Below, piece after piece: positions 11,600 to 21,234 of a DNA stretch of 64,000 nt. The translations under genes were made by a program, and so were the position numbers. The stretch is from contig BCJX01000009.1 of the NCBI GenBank assembly GCA_001600415.1, positions 1,270,214 through 1,334,213 on the forward strand, in the 5' to 3' direction. This DNA comes from Pascua guehoae (taxonomy: Eukaryota > Basidiomycota > Tremellomycetes > Trichosporonales > Trichosporonaceae). A model generated the notes under the pieces. That model did not search any database. It was not told the DNA's origin and saw only the letters and a list, made by a program, of their open reading frames with translations. Every line of letters starts with the position of its first letter. The stretch's first letter is position 1.

Positions 11600-14383
11600 A
11601 TGGAGGCCTATCACGACAATTACGCCGAGATGGGCCGTAGCTCCGAGCTGCAGAACGGCTACGACGCGTACGGTCGCCCAAGGGCACAATACGGGACGAA
11701 TGGAGGTACGTTGGCAGTTACCCCGTCGGCATCGGCCTACCGCCGCCGCACGTCCATTGTCTTTGGTGTCTGGTCGTCGTTGCAGCCACCACCGTCACTG
11801 TCGCCACCATCGCCTTTGTCGTTTGCCCCCCTTGCTTGCGACCATGCTGACCCAGTCTGCAGGACCACAGCAGCCACTGCCAAACCCATCAACACCGCAC
11901 ATGCACCACGCCTCTTCGTCTACATCAATGACCGCCTCCACCCTCACGGGTGGCTCGGAACACGGGCCCTCGTCGACACCTCTGCCGTCCAACATGTCCA
12001 CCATGACCCGCCGAATGTCGACCAGCTCCCATATGCGACAAGAGAAGGAAGATGTACCGTTGGGCTTTGACGAGGGTGTTCTGCGTGCCCTCTGCGACAT
12101 GGACGTGAGTGCGCTGGACGCATCTCGACCTGTGGGCACTGCTGACCCCCCAGTGTGCGCTTCCTCTTCTTGGAGACAGGATAAAGCAGTCTGTCTCGTC
12201 CTGCAAGGTAAGGAAGCCGCCGCAACTGCGGCACCCTAGCTAACCCCGCAGCAAGTAGCTACCTACTTCCGCCAGCGCGCCGACCTGGAGGACAAGTACG
12301 GTCGCAGCCTTCACGATCTGTCGAGGACTACCCTCGACCAGTACGCCAAAGCGGACTGCAAACCGGGCTCGTTCTTGACCGCCTACAAGGACTCGATGCG
12401 CATACAGGAGCAGTTGGGCCAGAACCGCATGCGCTTTGCGCAACGGCTGACCGAAATGAGCGAAGAGCTCTTTGCGTTAGCACGAGAGGGCGAAAAGCAA
12501 CGCAAGATTGTACGTTGCACGAATGTGTATTTCGCTGACCGGTGTAGCACAAGGACAACGGCACTCGCTACCAGGGTATTCTGCAGGAGAGCGAAGGAGT
12601 CATGGACAAGGTGAGCTGAGAGTCCCAGGCGCTGTTAGCTCACATCGCAGGCCAAGGCGCGCTTCGACTCTACCGCGGAAGAACTTGAGCGCATTCTGGT
12701 GGCCAAGGAGGGGGAGAGCTTGCGCGACGCGCAGATGCGGAACGCGAACGCGGCTGGGCTCGCGGCTGGCAACGGCTCGTTGGCGGCGGGCAACAACAAG
12801 CGTGGGATCGGCAAGTCTATGGCCAAGGGTCTCTTCAAGGGCAAAAACCCCGCCCAGATGCAGCGCCACGAGGACGATGTGCGGGCGCGCATGGCATCGG
12901 CGAGCGAAGCGTTCCGCAAGGCGGTCCTCGAGAGCCAGGCGTTGCGCCAGGAGTACTTCAACTTCCAGCTCCCAAAGATTGTCCGCGTGAGTGTGCCGCA
13001 GCCGCAGCAGTGTAGACATGCTTACGCCACAGCTGCTCAAGGACTGCGCCGACGAGCTTGACATGGGAATGCAGTACCATCTCACGCGCTATGCCTTCAT
13101 GTATGAGACGACGACTGTCAGCGAAGGAACGCTTCTCCACCCCAACATGCCAGAGGAGGGTACGTTCGGAATGTTGTGTAGTGTGCTTGGGGCACCGTGC
13201 GCGCAGGGGGCTGACCTCCACAGCACCTGGTCTCAAGGCCATCTTTGAGGGCATTGACAACCGCTCGGACTTTAAGACGTTTATGCAGGGCTACCCCGTG
13301 GCTCGCAACACGCCCAAGGGCCCCAGGCGAGATGGCCCGTACGATGAGGGATACGTGAGTGGTGCTAGTTCGGATGGCATTGTGCTCACACAAAGCTTCC
13401 ACCACTGCCCCCACACGTTCAGGCTCAACAGAACGCGCTTGCTGCTCAAGGCGGCAGCCCACAGCCACCGCCTCCTCTCCCACTTGCTTCCAACACGACA
13501 CCCGCCATGGCCCCTGGACCTGCGGCCACCGACGTGTACCAACCACCGGCCCCCGTGTACCCAACAGGGCCCATTCCTGCGGCGACTGGTGCAACCTTTG
13601 GTGTCGATCTCGGCGAGCAGCTCACGCGCGACGCCGCCGAGGTCCCCAAGGTTGTCAGGAAGTGTGCAGAGACGATCGAGGCGTATGGTGAGCTTTGCAC
13701 CAAAAAGCGGCGACGACGCTAACGTTGTAGGTCTCGACTCGATGGGCATCTACCGGTTGTCAGGAACAACCTCAAAGGTGCAGGCGCTCAAGGCCGCGCT
13801 CGACAAGGGTGAGCACTGGCTGGACGTGTTGAGAGGACAGTTCTGATTGCCAGACATCGACAGCGTGGACGTAATGGACGACCAATGGAGCTCGGACATC
13901 AATGTGGTGTCGGGCGCGCTCAAGCTGTGGTTCCGCGAGCTGCCCGAGCCGCTGCTCACGTACGGATTGTACCACGGCTTTGTTGAGGCGGCGCGGTACG
14001 ACAATGACCGCCTGCGGCATATCCGCCTGCACGAACAGGTCAACGAGCTGCCGGATCCCAACTATGCGACGCTCAAGTACTTTATGGGCCACCTCGACAA
14101 GATTCGGCGCCGCGAGGGTGTCAACCAGATGTCGGCGTCCAACCTGTCGATTGTGTTTGGCCCGACGCTCCTGGGCGCGCCGCCCGAAGAGGGCGGCCTC
14201 AACCTCGAGCACATGAACTACCAGTGCAAGGTGGGTGCTGTGGTCGAATGATGCACGAGGGCGAGTCTGACACTGCAGGCCATTGAGACGATCCTGGAAA
14301 AGTACCAGGAGATCTTTGTGGAGGAAGAGGACGGTCAGGCGGACCCTGCGCAGGCGCAGGGGCAGCCCCAAGGCCAGCCATAG
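11600..14383 (+). CDS. RGD1: F-BAR and RhoGAP domain protein Rgd1
   Basis: Rgd1 is a membrane-binding Rho GTPase-activating protein acting on Rho3/Rho4-type GTPases in polarity and cell-wall stress. I resolve twelve exons: 11600-11705, 11863-12104, 12154-12207, 12252-12509, 12548-12610, 12651-12986, 13033-13159, 13224-13354, 13423-13687, 13731-13808, 13854-14230 and 14279-14383. They sum to 713 residues with every phase consistent. Most introns are 38-68 nt. The N-terminal about 100 residues are Ser/Thr-rich. The F-BAR domain follows (from GFDEGVLRALCDMD through VATYFRQRADLEDKYGRSL to the FKTFMQGYP region, about residues 105-420), then a Pro-rich linker. The RhoGAP domain (about 495-700) has the arginine finger Arg536 in GIYRLSG and the later KLWFRELPEPLLTY and NLSIVFGPTLL motifs. 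The C-terminal tail is Gln/Pro-rich. Confidence 0.95.
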
Positions 14384-14732
14384 CGACGAGGAGCGAGGAT
14401 GCGGCGCGGTGCGAGGGGGGTGCGTGTCAGGCGCAGAGCACACTGATACAGTGGAGAGAGGAGAAAGTTGGAGCATGGACCAGATGGAACGCAGCGGGAT
14501 CGGGGCGCGGTATTGTCAAGGACGAGCATGTGCAGTGCCACAGTGCTGGCCTACACAGCCTGCCAGTGCAGAGAGGCACACCTGCCCACGAGTGCGAGCA
14601 CCAATGCGGTTGCAAACCCGACTCGATGCGGGCCAGTAATGCGCACAGTATGTAATGCGCAGTGCAACCGATACCACGTATGCAGATACCTTTTATTTCA
14701 TGCAGCTATGGAACGGCTAGCACGTAAAGCAT
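14384..14732. other. Convergent 3' spacer between RGD1 and COX12
   Basis: About 350 bp between the stop codons of two converging genes. It must hold both 3' UTRs. I see no ORF with support and no clear terminator motif. Confidence 0.5.
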
Positions 14733-16044
14733 CTAGGGCTCGAGCGAGGCGGGGAAGGTGCCGTTGTCGACCTGGTCGTCCCACTTGCTGACCCACTCGT
14801 CTGCATGTTAGCGGGGTGGGGGTATGGGGGTGGTACTGGTGCGAAAAGTGAAGAGACAGAGAGGGGGGTTGGAAGAGAGCGAGATTGACCGCGGGGTAAC
14901 GCGGGCATGAGGTTCGCAAGTAACCGCCAACTAGCTGAGTTTCGAGACCAATGACTGTCACCGTGCCAGAAAAGTGCAGATGGGAGAGAACCGCGATCCA
15001 GAGGCTGCCAGGTCGACTATGGTGGGACCACACGCGCCATCCCATGCGTGCCCGCTCTGCAGTGCTCGCCACATCTCACGAGTCGAGTGAGTGCCTCGAT
15101 GCACACCGCGCCGACGCTCGACGCTCCGAGATTCTCCTCATGCCACTTGCTCCCTCTTGCCTCGTACCCCATCCACATGCCCATCGCCACGCCTCGATCT
15201 GGTTCAGTACTCACTGGGGCAGAGCGACTGGTACGCGCGCTTGAACTGCTGGCACGGCTCAAAGTCCTCGCCCTTGGCGTTGACGCACTTGTGGAAGTCG
15301 ACAAAGTTCTGCTGTGGGCGTGTCAGCCGCGTGTAGACTGCATGCAGCGCCCAATCCCCGTCCAAGTCATGGTGGGAGAGGCAGACGCACCCAGCTGTAA
15401 ATACCATGTGCGATTCGGGAAAAAGCACGCGTGGTCAGCACCAATATCCCAGTGTCGTTGCCACGGCAGGCTGTGTCGGTCTCACCAGTGCTTGGTCTGG
15501 TTCATGTTGGGGAACCGGGCACTGGGCGTCAGTCCGATTCCGGGATGTGTATCTGGGGACTGGGGACTCACTCGAAGCCAGCGGTCTGGAGCTGGAGGCG
15601 TCAGTATTGCACGTCGTGTCGGCATCGCAGCGGCGCCGCGCGTCGCTCGTTGCTCGGTGTCGCGACGGTGGTGGGACGCCCGGTGGTGGGTGGGTGAGAC
15701 GAGGAGGCGGGGTAGTATAGTGCCGATGCGATTGGCCCACCGTTTGCTGCCCGCGTACATTCTGCACCCGACCCCCACCCCACCATAGTGCCGATGCGAT
15801 TGGCCCACCGTTTGCTGCCCGCGTACATTCTGCACCCGACCCCCACCCCACCNNNNNNNNNNNNNNNNNNNNNNNNNNNNNNNNNNNNNNNNNNNNNNNN
15901 NNNNNNNNNNNNNNNNNNNNNNNNNNNNNNNNNNNNNNNNNNNNNNNNNNNNCCCCCGCCGCACGCTCCGCATCAACTTACGGTGTAGGTCCTGCGCAGT
16001 CAGCATCGCGCTCCGTTGGAGACTACTCACTTGTCCTCGGCCAT
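14733..16044 (-). CDS. COX12: Cytochrome c oxidase subunit VIb (Cox12/COX6B)
   Basis: Cox12 is a small intermembrane-space subunit of respiratory complex IV, folded by the Mia40 relay. Seven exons are needed: 16044-16031, 15991-15982, 15591-15572, 15521-15486, 15394-15391, 15311-15215 and 14800-14733 (14, 10, 20, 36, 4, 97 and 68 nt; 249 nt, 82 residues). The result is a full-length family member: NMNQTKHCWQNFVDFHKCVN and GEDFEPCQQFKRAYQSLCP. Its twin motif is complete: C27-x9-C37 and C48-x10-C59. The 4-nt exon supplies the last base of Cys27 and the whole of Trp28. Skipping it destroys the CWQN motif and shifts the frame. Intron 2 (390 nt) contains a 68-bp minisatellite and a 100-N gap, so an extra exon there cannot be excluded, but the protein is already complete. 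No presequence is seen, as expected. Confidence 0.9.
15391..15394 (-). other. COX12: 4-nt microexon of COX12
   Basis: Read on the minus strand, CTGG is flanked by TTTACAG upstream and GTGCGT downstream. Exon 4 ends in phase 2 (TG), so the microexon completes TGC (Cys27) and TGG (Trp28), and the next exon starts with CAG. This recovers the family-conserved Cys-Trp-Gln-Asn. The exon is inferred from sequence and conservation, not from transcripts. Confidence 0.85.
15718..15852. repeat. 68-bp minisatellite, two visible copies, ending at an assembly gap
   Basis: Two copies with a period of 68 bp begin at 15718 and 15786 with TAGTGCCGATGCGATTGG and end in a C-rich segment. The array runs into the N gap at 15853, so the true copy number is unknown. 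It lies inside COX12 intron 2. Confidence 0.92.
15853..15952. other. Assembly gap of 100 N
   Basis: Exactly 100 N, the usual placeholder for a gap of unknown size. It adjoins the 68-bp minisatellite on the left and C-rich sequence on the right, so a collapsed repeat array is the likely cause. Confidence 0.95.
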
Positions 16045-16384
16045 GGTGATGAGTGGTGTGGTGAACAGAGCAGAGCAGAGAACAAACGGGGTTAGCTCGG
16101 GGCTTTACGGGCGTGCCCACTGGCGGCCTGGCGGGCAATCCACTCGACCACTCTCTCATTGGTGCATTCCATCCTGGGTGGGAGAAATACTCCCGCGCAC
16201 GAGCGAGGGAGATCATGTGCCTTGGGCCTTGGGACTCTCTCTGGCTTGCCTGCCCCCCTCGGCCTTTGCCTCCTGGCTGAGGTCATCAGGCCGCTCCAAC
16301 TCGACTTTTGACTTGGACTTGGCCATCACCATCGCCATCGCCAAATCCAACCCCAACTCCACTCCAAACCCCCCAACACCCACA
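16045..16384. promoter_or_regulatory. Compact divergent promoter shared by COX12 and CIA2
   Basis: Only 340 bp separate the two start codons. Both genes serve iron- or oxygen-dependent metabolism: a respiratory-chain subunit and an Fe-S assembly factor. The CIA2 side has a run of ATC/CAAC-rich leader sequence just before its ATG. Coordinated expression is inference from position. Confidence 0.55.
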
Positions 16385-17541
16385 ATGAACCGGCCCCTCG
16401 ACAACGCCGCCCCGACCATCTTTGCCACGACGGCCACGCGCCGCTCCGAGGGTCTCTGGGCGGACGCGTACGACGACCTCCCCGAGCTGCACGACGAGAG
16501 CCCGAGCCCAAGCAGCGACGACGACGTCGAGGAGATTGACGCGCACGAGGTGTTTGGTGAGTCCCTGTGGGTCAGGACGCAAGGACGCAAGGACGCAAGG
16601 TTGGGCGCTTGGTGGTATGAGGGCGGGGAGCGGGGTCTGGGACAGGAGCTGGTTTGTCATCCGGTGGCGATAAGGTATCTGCTGCCGTGGGCCTGACGGA
16701 CACCACTGGACTGCGGGTGGGAGGGGGTCGTGAGCTCGCAGGGATTATGGACGTTGCGGCTGGCTCTGGTGCGTCCCATGTCGTCGACTTTGGGGCTTTG
16801 TCAGGTCGTATCGCTCCGTGGACCAGCCGGTTTGTCGGCCGGCTGGGCGTCTCATTGTCTCTTGGAATCCATCTGATTTTCCTGACGGAGTGCCGGTTCG
16901 GACTGTGCGTTCGGCGGCGTAGCAAAACTCTGAGGGCTTTGTCGGGACGGGGAAATGGCGACCTCTGGCGTCCTCATGGGCGTGTTAGACCGGGGTCGGC
17001 GCGGCATCCTTGAGCTCGGGTCGCGGTCCCAGGAGTGAGCCTGCGATGGCATTCTCGTTCTTGGGGTCTGCGTCCGGTCTCGATCGTGTCGATTGTGCTC
17101 CAAGCAGGATCCTGGTCGAGGAGCTGGGAGCGCGGGTAGCCGTATTCCTCGACGAGATGCTCGATGGCACGATTCTGCGTGTTGTCGAATCCTAGAGATG
17201 AAGGGATACTATCGTGGTTATCGCGTCTGATCCTGCGGGAGGAATGCGGCCGTTGAGAGTGTGGTGGCAGTTCATGATATGCCGGCCAGATCCAGATACG
17301 GTGGTATCTGCTGCGTTCTGCATTGTGCTCTGCGCTCCTCTCTTCTCGTATCCACCTTCGCCGTACTTCCCAGCTCTCCTCGTTATCATCGTCTCCCCTG
17401 TCCTCTACTGCATTTCCCCTTTTATCACCCTCTACCTGTTCCCAGCTCTCCCCTGCTCTCCTCCTAGCTCTACTCCCTGCTCTCCTCCCTGCTCTCCTCT
17501 CTGCTCTCCTCCCTGCTCTCCCCTACTCTTCCCTGCTCTCC

Positions 17542-17581
<40 letters not shown>

Positions 17582-18009
17582 GGTCCCCCCACCCTCTCAC
17601 CTTTTCCATCCCCACACACACACACACTAACCACCCAGACCTCCTCCGCTCCGTCACCGACCCCGAACACCCCGTCTCGCTCGAACAGCTCCGCGTCGTC
17701 TCGCTCGAAGACGTGCACGTCGCCGGCAACCGCGTCCTCGTCTACCTCACCCCGACCATCCCGCACTGCTCCATGTCGACGCTCATAGGCCTCTCGCTCC
17801 GTGTACGCCTCCTCCGCGCCCTCCCGGCCCGCTACAAGGTCGACATTCGTATCAAGGACGGCACCCACCAGGCCGAACACGCAGTCAACAAGCAGCTCAA
17901 CGACAAGGAGCGCGTGCAGGCCGCACTCGAGAATAACCACTTGCTGAATGTGGTCGAGGGGTGTCTTGCGACGGCTGGGAGGCGCGGCGCGCCCGGCCCG
18001 GGGGAGTAG
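16385..18009 (+). CDS. CIA2: Cytosolic iron-sulfur assembly factor Cia2 (MIP18 family)
   Basis: Cia2 is part of the CIA targeting complex that hands Fe-S clusters to cytosolic and nuclear apoproteins. Two exons, 16385-16556 and 17639-18009, encode 180 residues in frame. Exon 1 gives an acidic, low-complexity N-terminus ending in IDAHEVF. Exon 2 continues directly with [18 protein letters not shown] and the signature [19 protein letters not shown], where Cys101 is the conserved reactive cysteine. Further on are [20 protein letters not shown] and [10 protein letters not shown]. The single intron is 1,082 nt, far longer than the usual 40-60 nt here, and contains a 37-nt poly-C run plus CTGCTCTCCT-type repeats. 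The phase-1 junction restores the conserved Phe-Asp-Leu, so no missing exon is needed. Confidence 0.94.
17543..17579. repeat. Poly-C homopolymer (37 nt) in the CIA2 intron
   Basis: An uninterrupted run of about 37 C followed directly by GGGG. Upstream (about 17440-17540) are imperfect CTGCTCTCCTCC repeats; downstream is a CA dinucleotide run (about 17612-17627). The length may be imprecise because homopolymers assemble poorly. Confidence 0.85.
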
Positions 18010-19013
18010 GGCAGAGGGAGAGGGTAGGGAGAGGCTGGAGAGGTAGATGAGAGTCTGCACAGGAGGGGCTTTCTCTGTGACATGTTCGCGTGGGAGAGGA
18101 GACTGTGCGCAGGACGTGTAGCGTGGTACTTTTCTAGATAGTCTCGGCTTGTTGTATGCATTTCAGTGGATAAGGCGTGCGCATGGTCGGGCTCGAGACC
18201 CCTGCAAGTTTGTGGACGGCTCGCTCCAGAGAAGACTGCTCATCTCGACCCAGACGCCCGCGAGCTGCACATCCGCCTAGTCCTGTCAGCCCACCAGTCC
18301 CAGTCTCGCAAGCAGGGCCAGCGTCAGTTCAGGCAATCGCCCGAGAGGTGGCGTTTCACCGTCGATGAGTATGCTCAAAAGGTGTCGCCGATATGCTCGC
18401 GCTTGACCGAGGCGAAGAATTCACGTTCATGTGACGAGATGGAGCAAGAGGCGAGGAGACCAGAGGGCGACGAGAGGGAGACGAGAGGGAGACCTGGCGT
18501 GTCCAGACGCAATCGCATGAGACTTGGTGTCATTGTCCGCCTGTGATCCTATCTCGCCGCCGTTTGCTGCTCTCACCGCCATCTTTCCTCCCGGGCAGTT
18601 TGGGAGAGACAGAAAAGGCAGTCATTCTCCAACCCAACCCCACCCATCCACAGCCACCGCTCATAGTCAACGTATAGTCAACGGCACCCTTGCATCAACA
18701 TTCTACAGCTGCAGGAGTAGTAGTTGTTACCGACCTCTGCTCCATCATCCCAGCACACGCACTCAAGCGGGGCTCCAAACGGAAGCAAATTGGACCCGCA
18801 GCTTTGCGAGTACGTAACACACCACCCACGCACAAGATCAGAGCCCAATCTCCAGGCCTCGAGGGACATTTCTTCCAAAAAGACGAGAAACAAGAGGAAT
18901 CAATCGTACCAAGCTCGCACGAGCTCTGCGTCTGCGCCCACACACTCGCGCTCAACACGCCCACTCAACCCCAACAGACGCTCAGAGCGCCTCTTGAATC
19001 TAAGAAATCACAA
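18010..19013. other. Gene-free stretch between CIA2 and tRNA-Thr
   Basis: About 1 kb holding the CIA2 3' region and the 5' flank of the tRNA gene. ORFs of up to about 150 codons are present, but they overlap in several frames, lack domains, and the longest runs through the tRNA gene, so none is accepted. Confidence 0.45.
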
Positions 19014-19110
19014 GCCTCTATAGCTCAGTTGGTAGAGCGTGCCTTTCGTAAGAGGCCTAGCAGCTTCGGAAGCCAGGGTAAGGTCGGCGGTTCGACTCCG
19101 TCTGGAGGCA
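19014..19110 (+). tRNA. tRNA-Thr (anticodon CGU) with a 24-nt intron
   Basis: The full cloverleaf can be drawn. The acceptor stem GCCTCTA pairs with TGGAGGC, and A at 19110 is the discriminator. The D arm is GCTC/GAGC with an AGTTGGTA loop. The anticodon stem TGCCT pairs with GGGTA using G-U pairs. The T arm is GGCGG-TTCGACT-CCGTC. The anticodon loop reads TT-CGT-A, so CGU decodes ACG (Thr). The intron at 19051-19074 follows position 37, the canonical site for the tRNA splicing endonuclease. Boxes A and B are intact, so Pol III transcription is expected. Confidence 0.95.
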
Positions 19111-19132
19111 TTCGCAGCGCGAGCAGCGGGTA

Positions 19133-19138
19133 TTTTTT
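19133..19138 (+). terminator. Pol III T-run terminator of tRNA-Thr
   Basis: Six consecutive T begin 22 bp after the discriminator base of the tRNA-Thr gene, a typical Pol III stop signal. Confidence 0.8.
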
Positions 19139-20663
19139 ATGCGTATGAGGGTGGGTGGGACGTTGTGGGTCGACGAGGAGGGTGGGGGGGTTGGTGGTGG
19201 TGAGGGTGTTTTTGGTGGCCGTGCCACTTTTGGCTGTGTGGCTTTTCCTTTGGAGGGAGCCTGTTTCATTTTTGTTTTCTGGCGCTGCGATTTTTTGTGT
19301 TCTTTTGTATTTTTGTGCCCTTGCTTGCGTTGTTGACAGCTTGCAGGCGTCGAGGGGTGTGGTCTTCCTGACCCTATCTGGCGGCCCAAGGGCGATTATG
19401 CTGGCGATGTCACGACGAAAGGAAAAGGGGGGCAGTACGACAGCCGACCGTGCTGAGAGAAATCAAGCCTGCGCGAGATCTGGTACCGCCTGGATCTTTG
19501 GTACTGCCTGGATCTCTGGTGACCGTGGTGGGAAGCGGGCAACTAGGGGTGAAGCTTGATGTTGTGCAAGGACACCCCTGACCAAGGACCGAGGGCAACC
19601 CGTGGTAGAACCCCATGTTGGGATTACTCCCCGCGGTAGATGGTGGGTGAGGGAGGGGCATTTTGGGCCGGATGATGGTCGGCATTGCGGTCCTGACGCA
19701 AGCAAGCACCCAGGACACGGTGGCAGGTGAGTGCTGTGTGCATGAGCAGGATGGGGTCAAGTGCAAAAGACCCATGCGCTGCTCGTGCCCCGCGCTCGTT
19801 GTCGGCGGGTATATGTGACTGCACGCCACTGGGAGTGCTGAATAAACCCCGTAAAACGTGCACTCTAGACTCGTTAGAGTCGTGAATGCAGTGCCTCGCA
19901 GGAGCCGCTTGGAGTGCATGGCAGAGTCTGAGATCATGTCTTGCAGCCGTTCTGGGTGATTTGCCCAAGTCCGAGTCTGATCCGACTGAAGTCTTGCATT
20001 GCCCAGGGGATTTTCCGACCCTTTTCCTTATGCGGCCGGACAAGAGTATCCACAACCCGTGCTGTTCCTTTACACCCCCCGTCTCCAGACCGCTCATTCT
20101 GGCCCCCCCTCACAAATGGTCCACTGCAGCACCGGTACGGCGGTTCATAGTCTCTGCAATCGGCCCGGTTTCGGTTGTTCGTCACAAGTCATATCCTCCG
20201 TGGCTGGCGGTGGAAAATGCTAATTGCGACATCTGACACTGTATCTACTGTCGGTACCAAGGATGACATTGCGAGACCCAACTGATAACCGGAGCTGGTG
20301 GGCCATATTTTTGTCATTATCGTCTGGCGCGCATGTGGTGTAGGGCTGGGAGGGCGAGGAGTGTGCCCTGGTGCATTGTACTGGGTATATCTGGTTCCGG
20401 TGGGTGCTCTTTCTGTACTGATTACTTCCTGGGCCCGCCTATTGTCGATGCCGTCTCTCCGAGCTCGAGGGATAGCAGATACTGCGGTTCCAAGTTAGGG
20501 TGTGTGCAGTAGCCCTCGCAGGATACACATCGCAAGGCCGGCCAACCTTGTACGAGTGGCACGACAAGCCAAGGATGGCTGCCACACCTGGGTCCTCTAC
20601 ATCACCATTACGACCAGATCCATCCCACACGCAACCGATGGTCGTAGAGGCAGTGCGGATGGG
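19139..20663. other. Gene-free stretch between the two tRNA genes
   Basis: About 1.5 kb without a supported gene. Directly after the tRNA-Thr terminator is a G/T-rich plus strand. Short ORFs are present on both strands without domains or plausible intron structure. Confidence 0.45.
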
Positions 20664-20668
20664 AAAAA
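20664..20668 (-). terminator. Pol III T-run terminator of tRNA-Cys
   Basis: Read on the minus strand, five T lie 12 bp beyond the 3' end of the tRNA-Cys gene. Confidence 0.7.
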
Positions 20669-20680
20669 GAAGAGAGTGCT

Positions 20681-20780
20681 AGTGACTTCCCAGGATCGAA
20701 CTGGGGACCCTAAGATGTGGTGCTTTCTGGATTGTCCAGGACATTGCAATCTTATGCAACTACCGCTGTGCTAAAGCCAC
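20681..20780 (-). tRNA. tRNA-Cys (anticodon GCA) with a 27-nt intron
   Basis: On the minus strand, acceptor GTGGCTT pairs along its length with AAGTCAC. The discriminator is U, which is characteristic of eukaryotic tRNA-Cys. The D arm is GCAC with a GCGGTAGT loop, the anticodon stem TAAGA pairs with TCTTA, and the T arm is CCCAG-TTCGATC-CTGGG. The loop TT-GCA-A gives anticodon GCA, reading UGC/UGU. The mature RNA would be 73 nt before CCA addition. The intron is 20743-20717, after position 37. The match of U73 with the GCA anticodon makes the isotype call firm. Confidence 0.94.
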
Positions 20781-21234
20781 CGTGCTGGGAGGGCTCGGCA
20801 GGCGCCAATGGCGGGGCCGGCTGGCCGCATAGTCTGCGTTTGGGGATTTCCAGAGGGGGTCTACGCTGGCGCCCTGCAAACGCGACCTCATGGTCGTCGT
20901 CGCACTGCTTTCCGAGCATACCTGCACCTGGGTACGGTATTGATATGTTGATGTGACGGTCAGTTGGGAAAGAGTTTGTCAAAATCTCGACCTGAGACAC
21001 TTGGTAGAGCTCCTGCAGCCTTTGCTTGTGTTGCCATGACGGTCGCCCTGATGGGTCCCCAGCACATTCGAGCCAGAGTCTCGTCCCGCAGCCCCCCTAC
21101 GCTCCTAGGTGTGACGGTGCAGGTTTACATCAATGCGCTTGTAGCTCTACAATGAAAAGACTATTGTACAATGGAGGTAATGAAAAGATGAGGGGCAGGA
21201 TTCAAATGTATACTCTAAAACCGGGGCGCGTCTC
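20781..21234. other. Spacer between tRNA-Cys and the KHA1 stop
   Basis: About 450 bp containing the 5' flank of tRNA-Cys and the 3' region of the antiporter gene. Nothing else is supported. Confidence 0.45.

Noticed and set aside
15718..15852. 68-bp repeat considered as a CRISPR-like or transposon array
   Set aside because: Copies are directly adjacent without spacers and lie in an intron of a eukaryotic gene, so it is a plain minisatellite.
18160..18225. tRNA-like stretch (GTGGATAAGGC ... CGGGCTCGAGACCCC)
   Set aside because: A D-arm-like and a T-arm-like piece are present, but no anticodon arm and no pairing acceptor stem can be drawn.
20990..21030. TTGGTAGAGCTCC, resembling a tRNA D-arm
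   Set aside because: No T-arm or acceptor pairing follows within tRNA distance.
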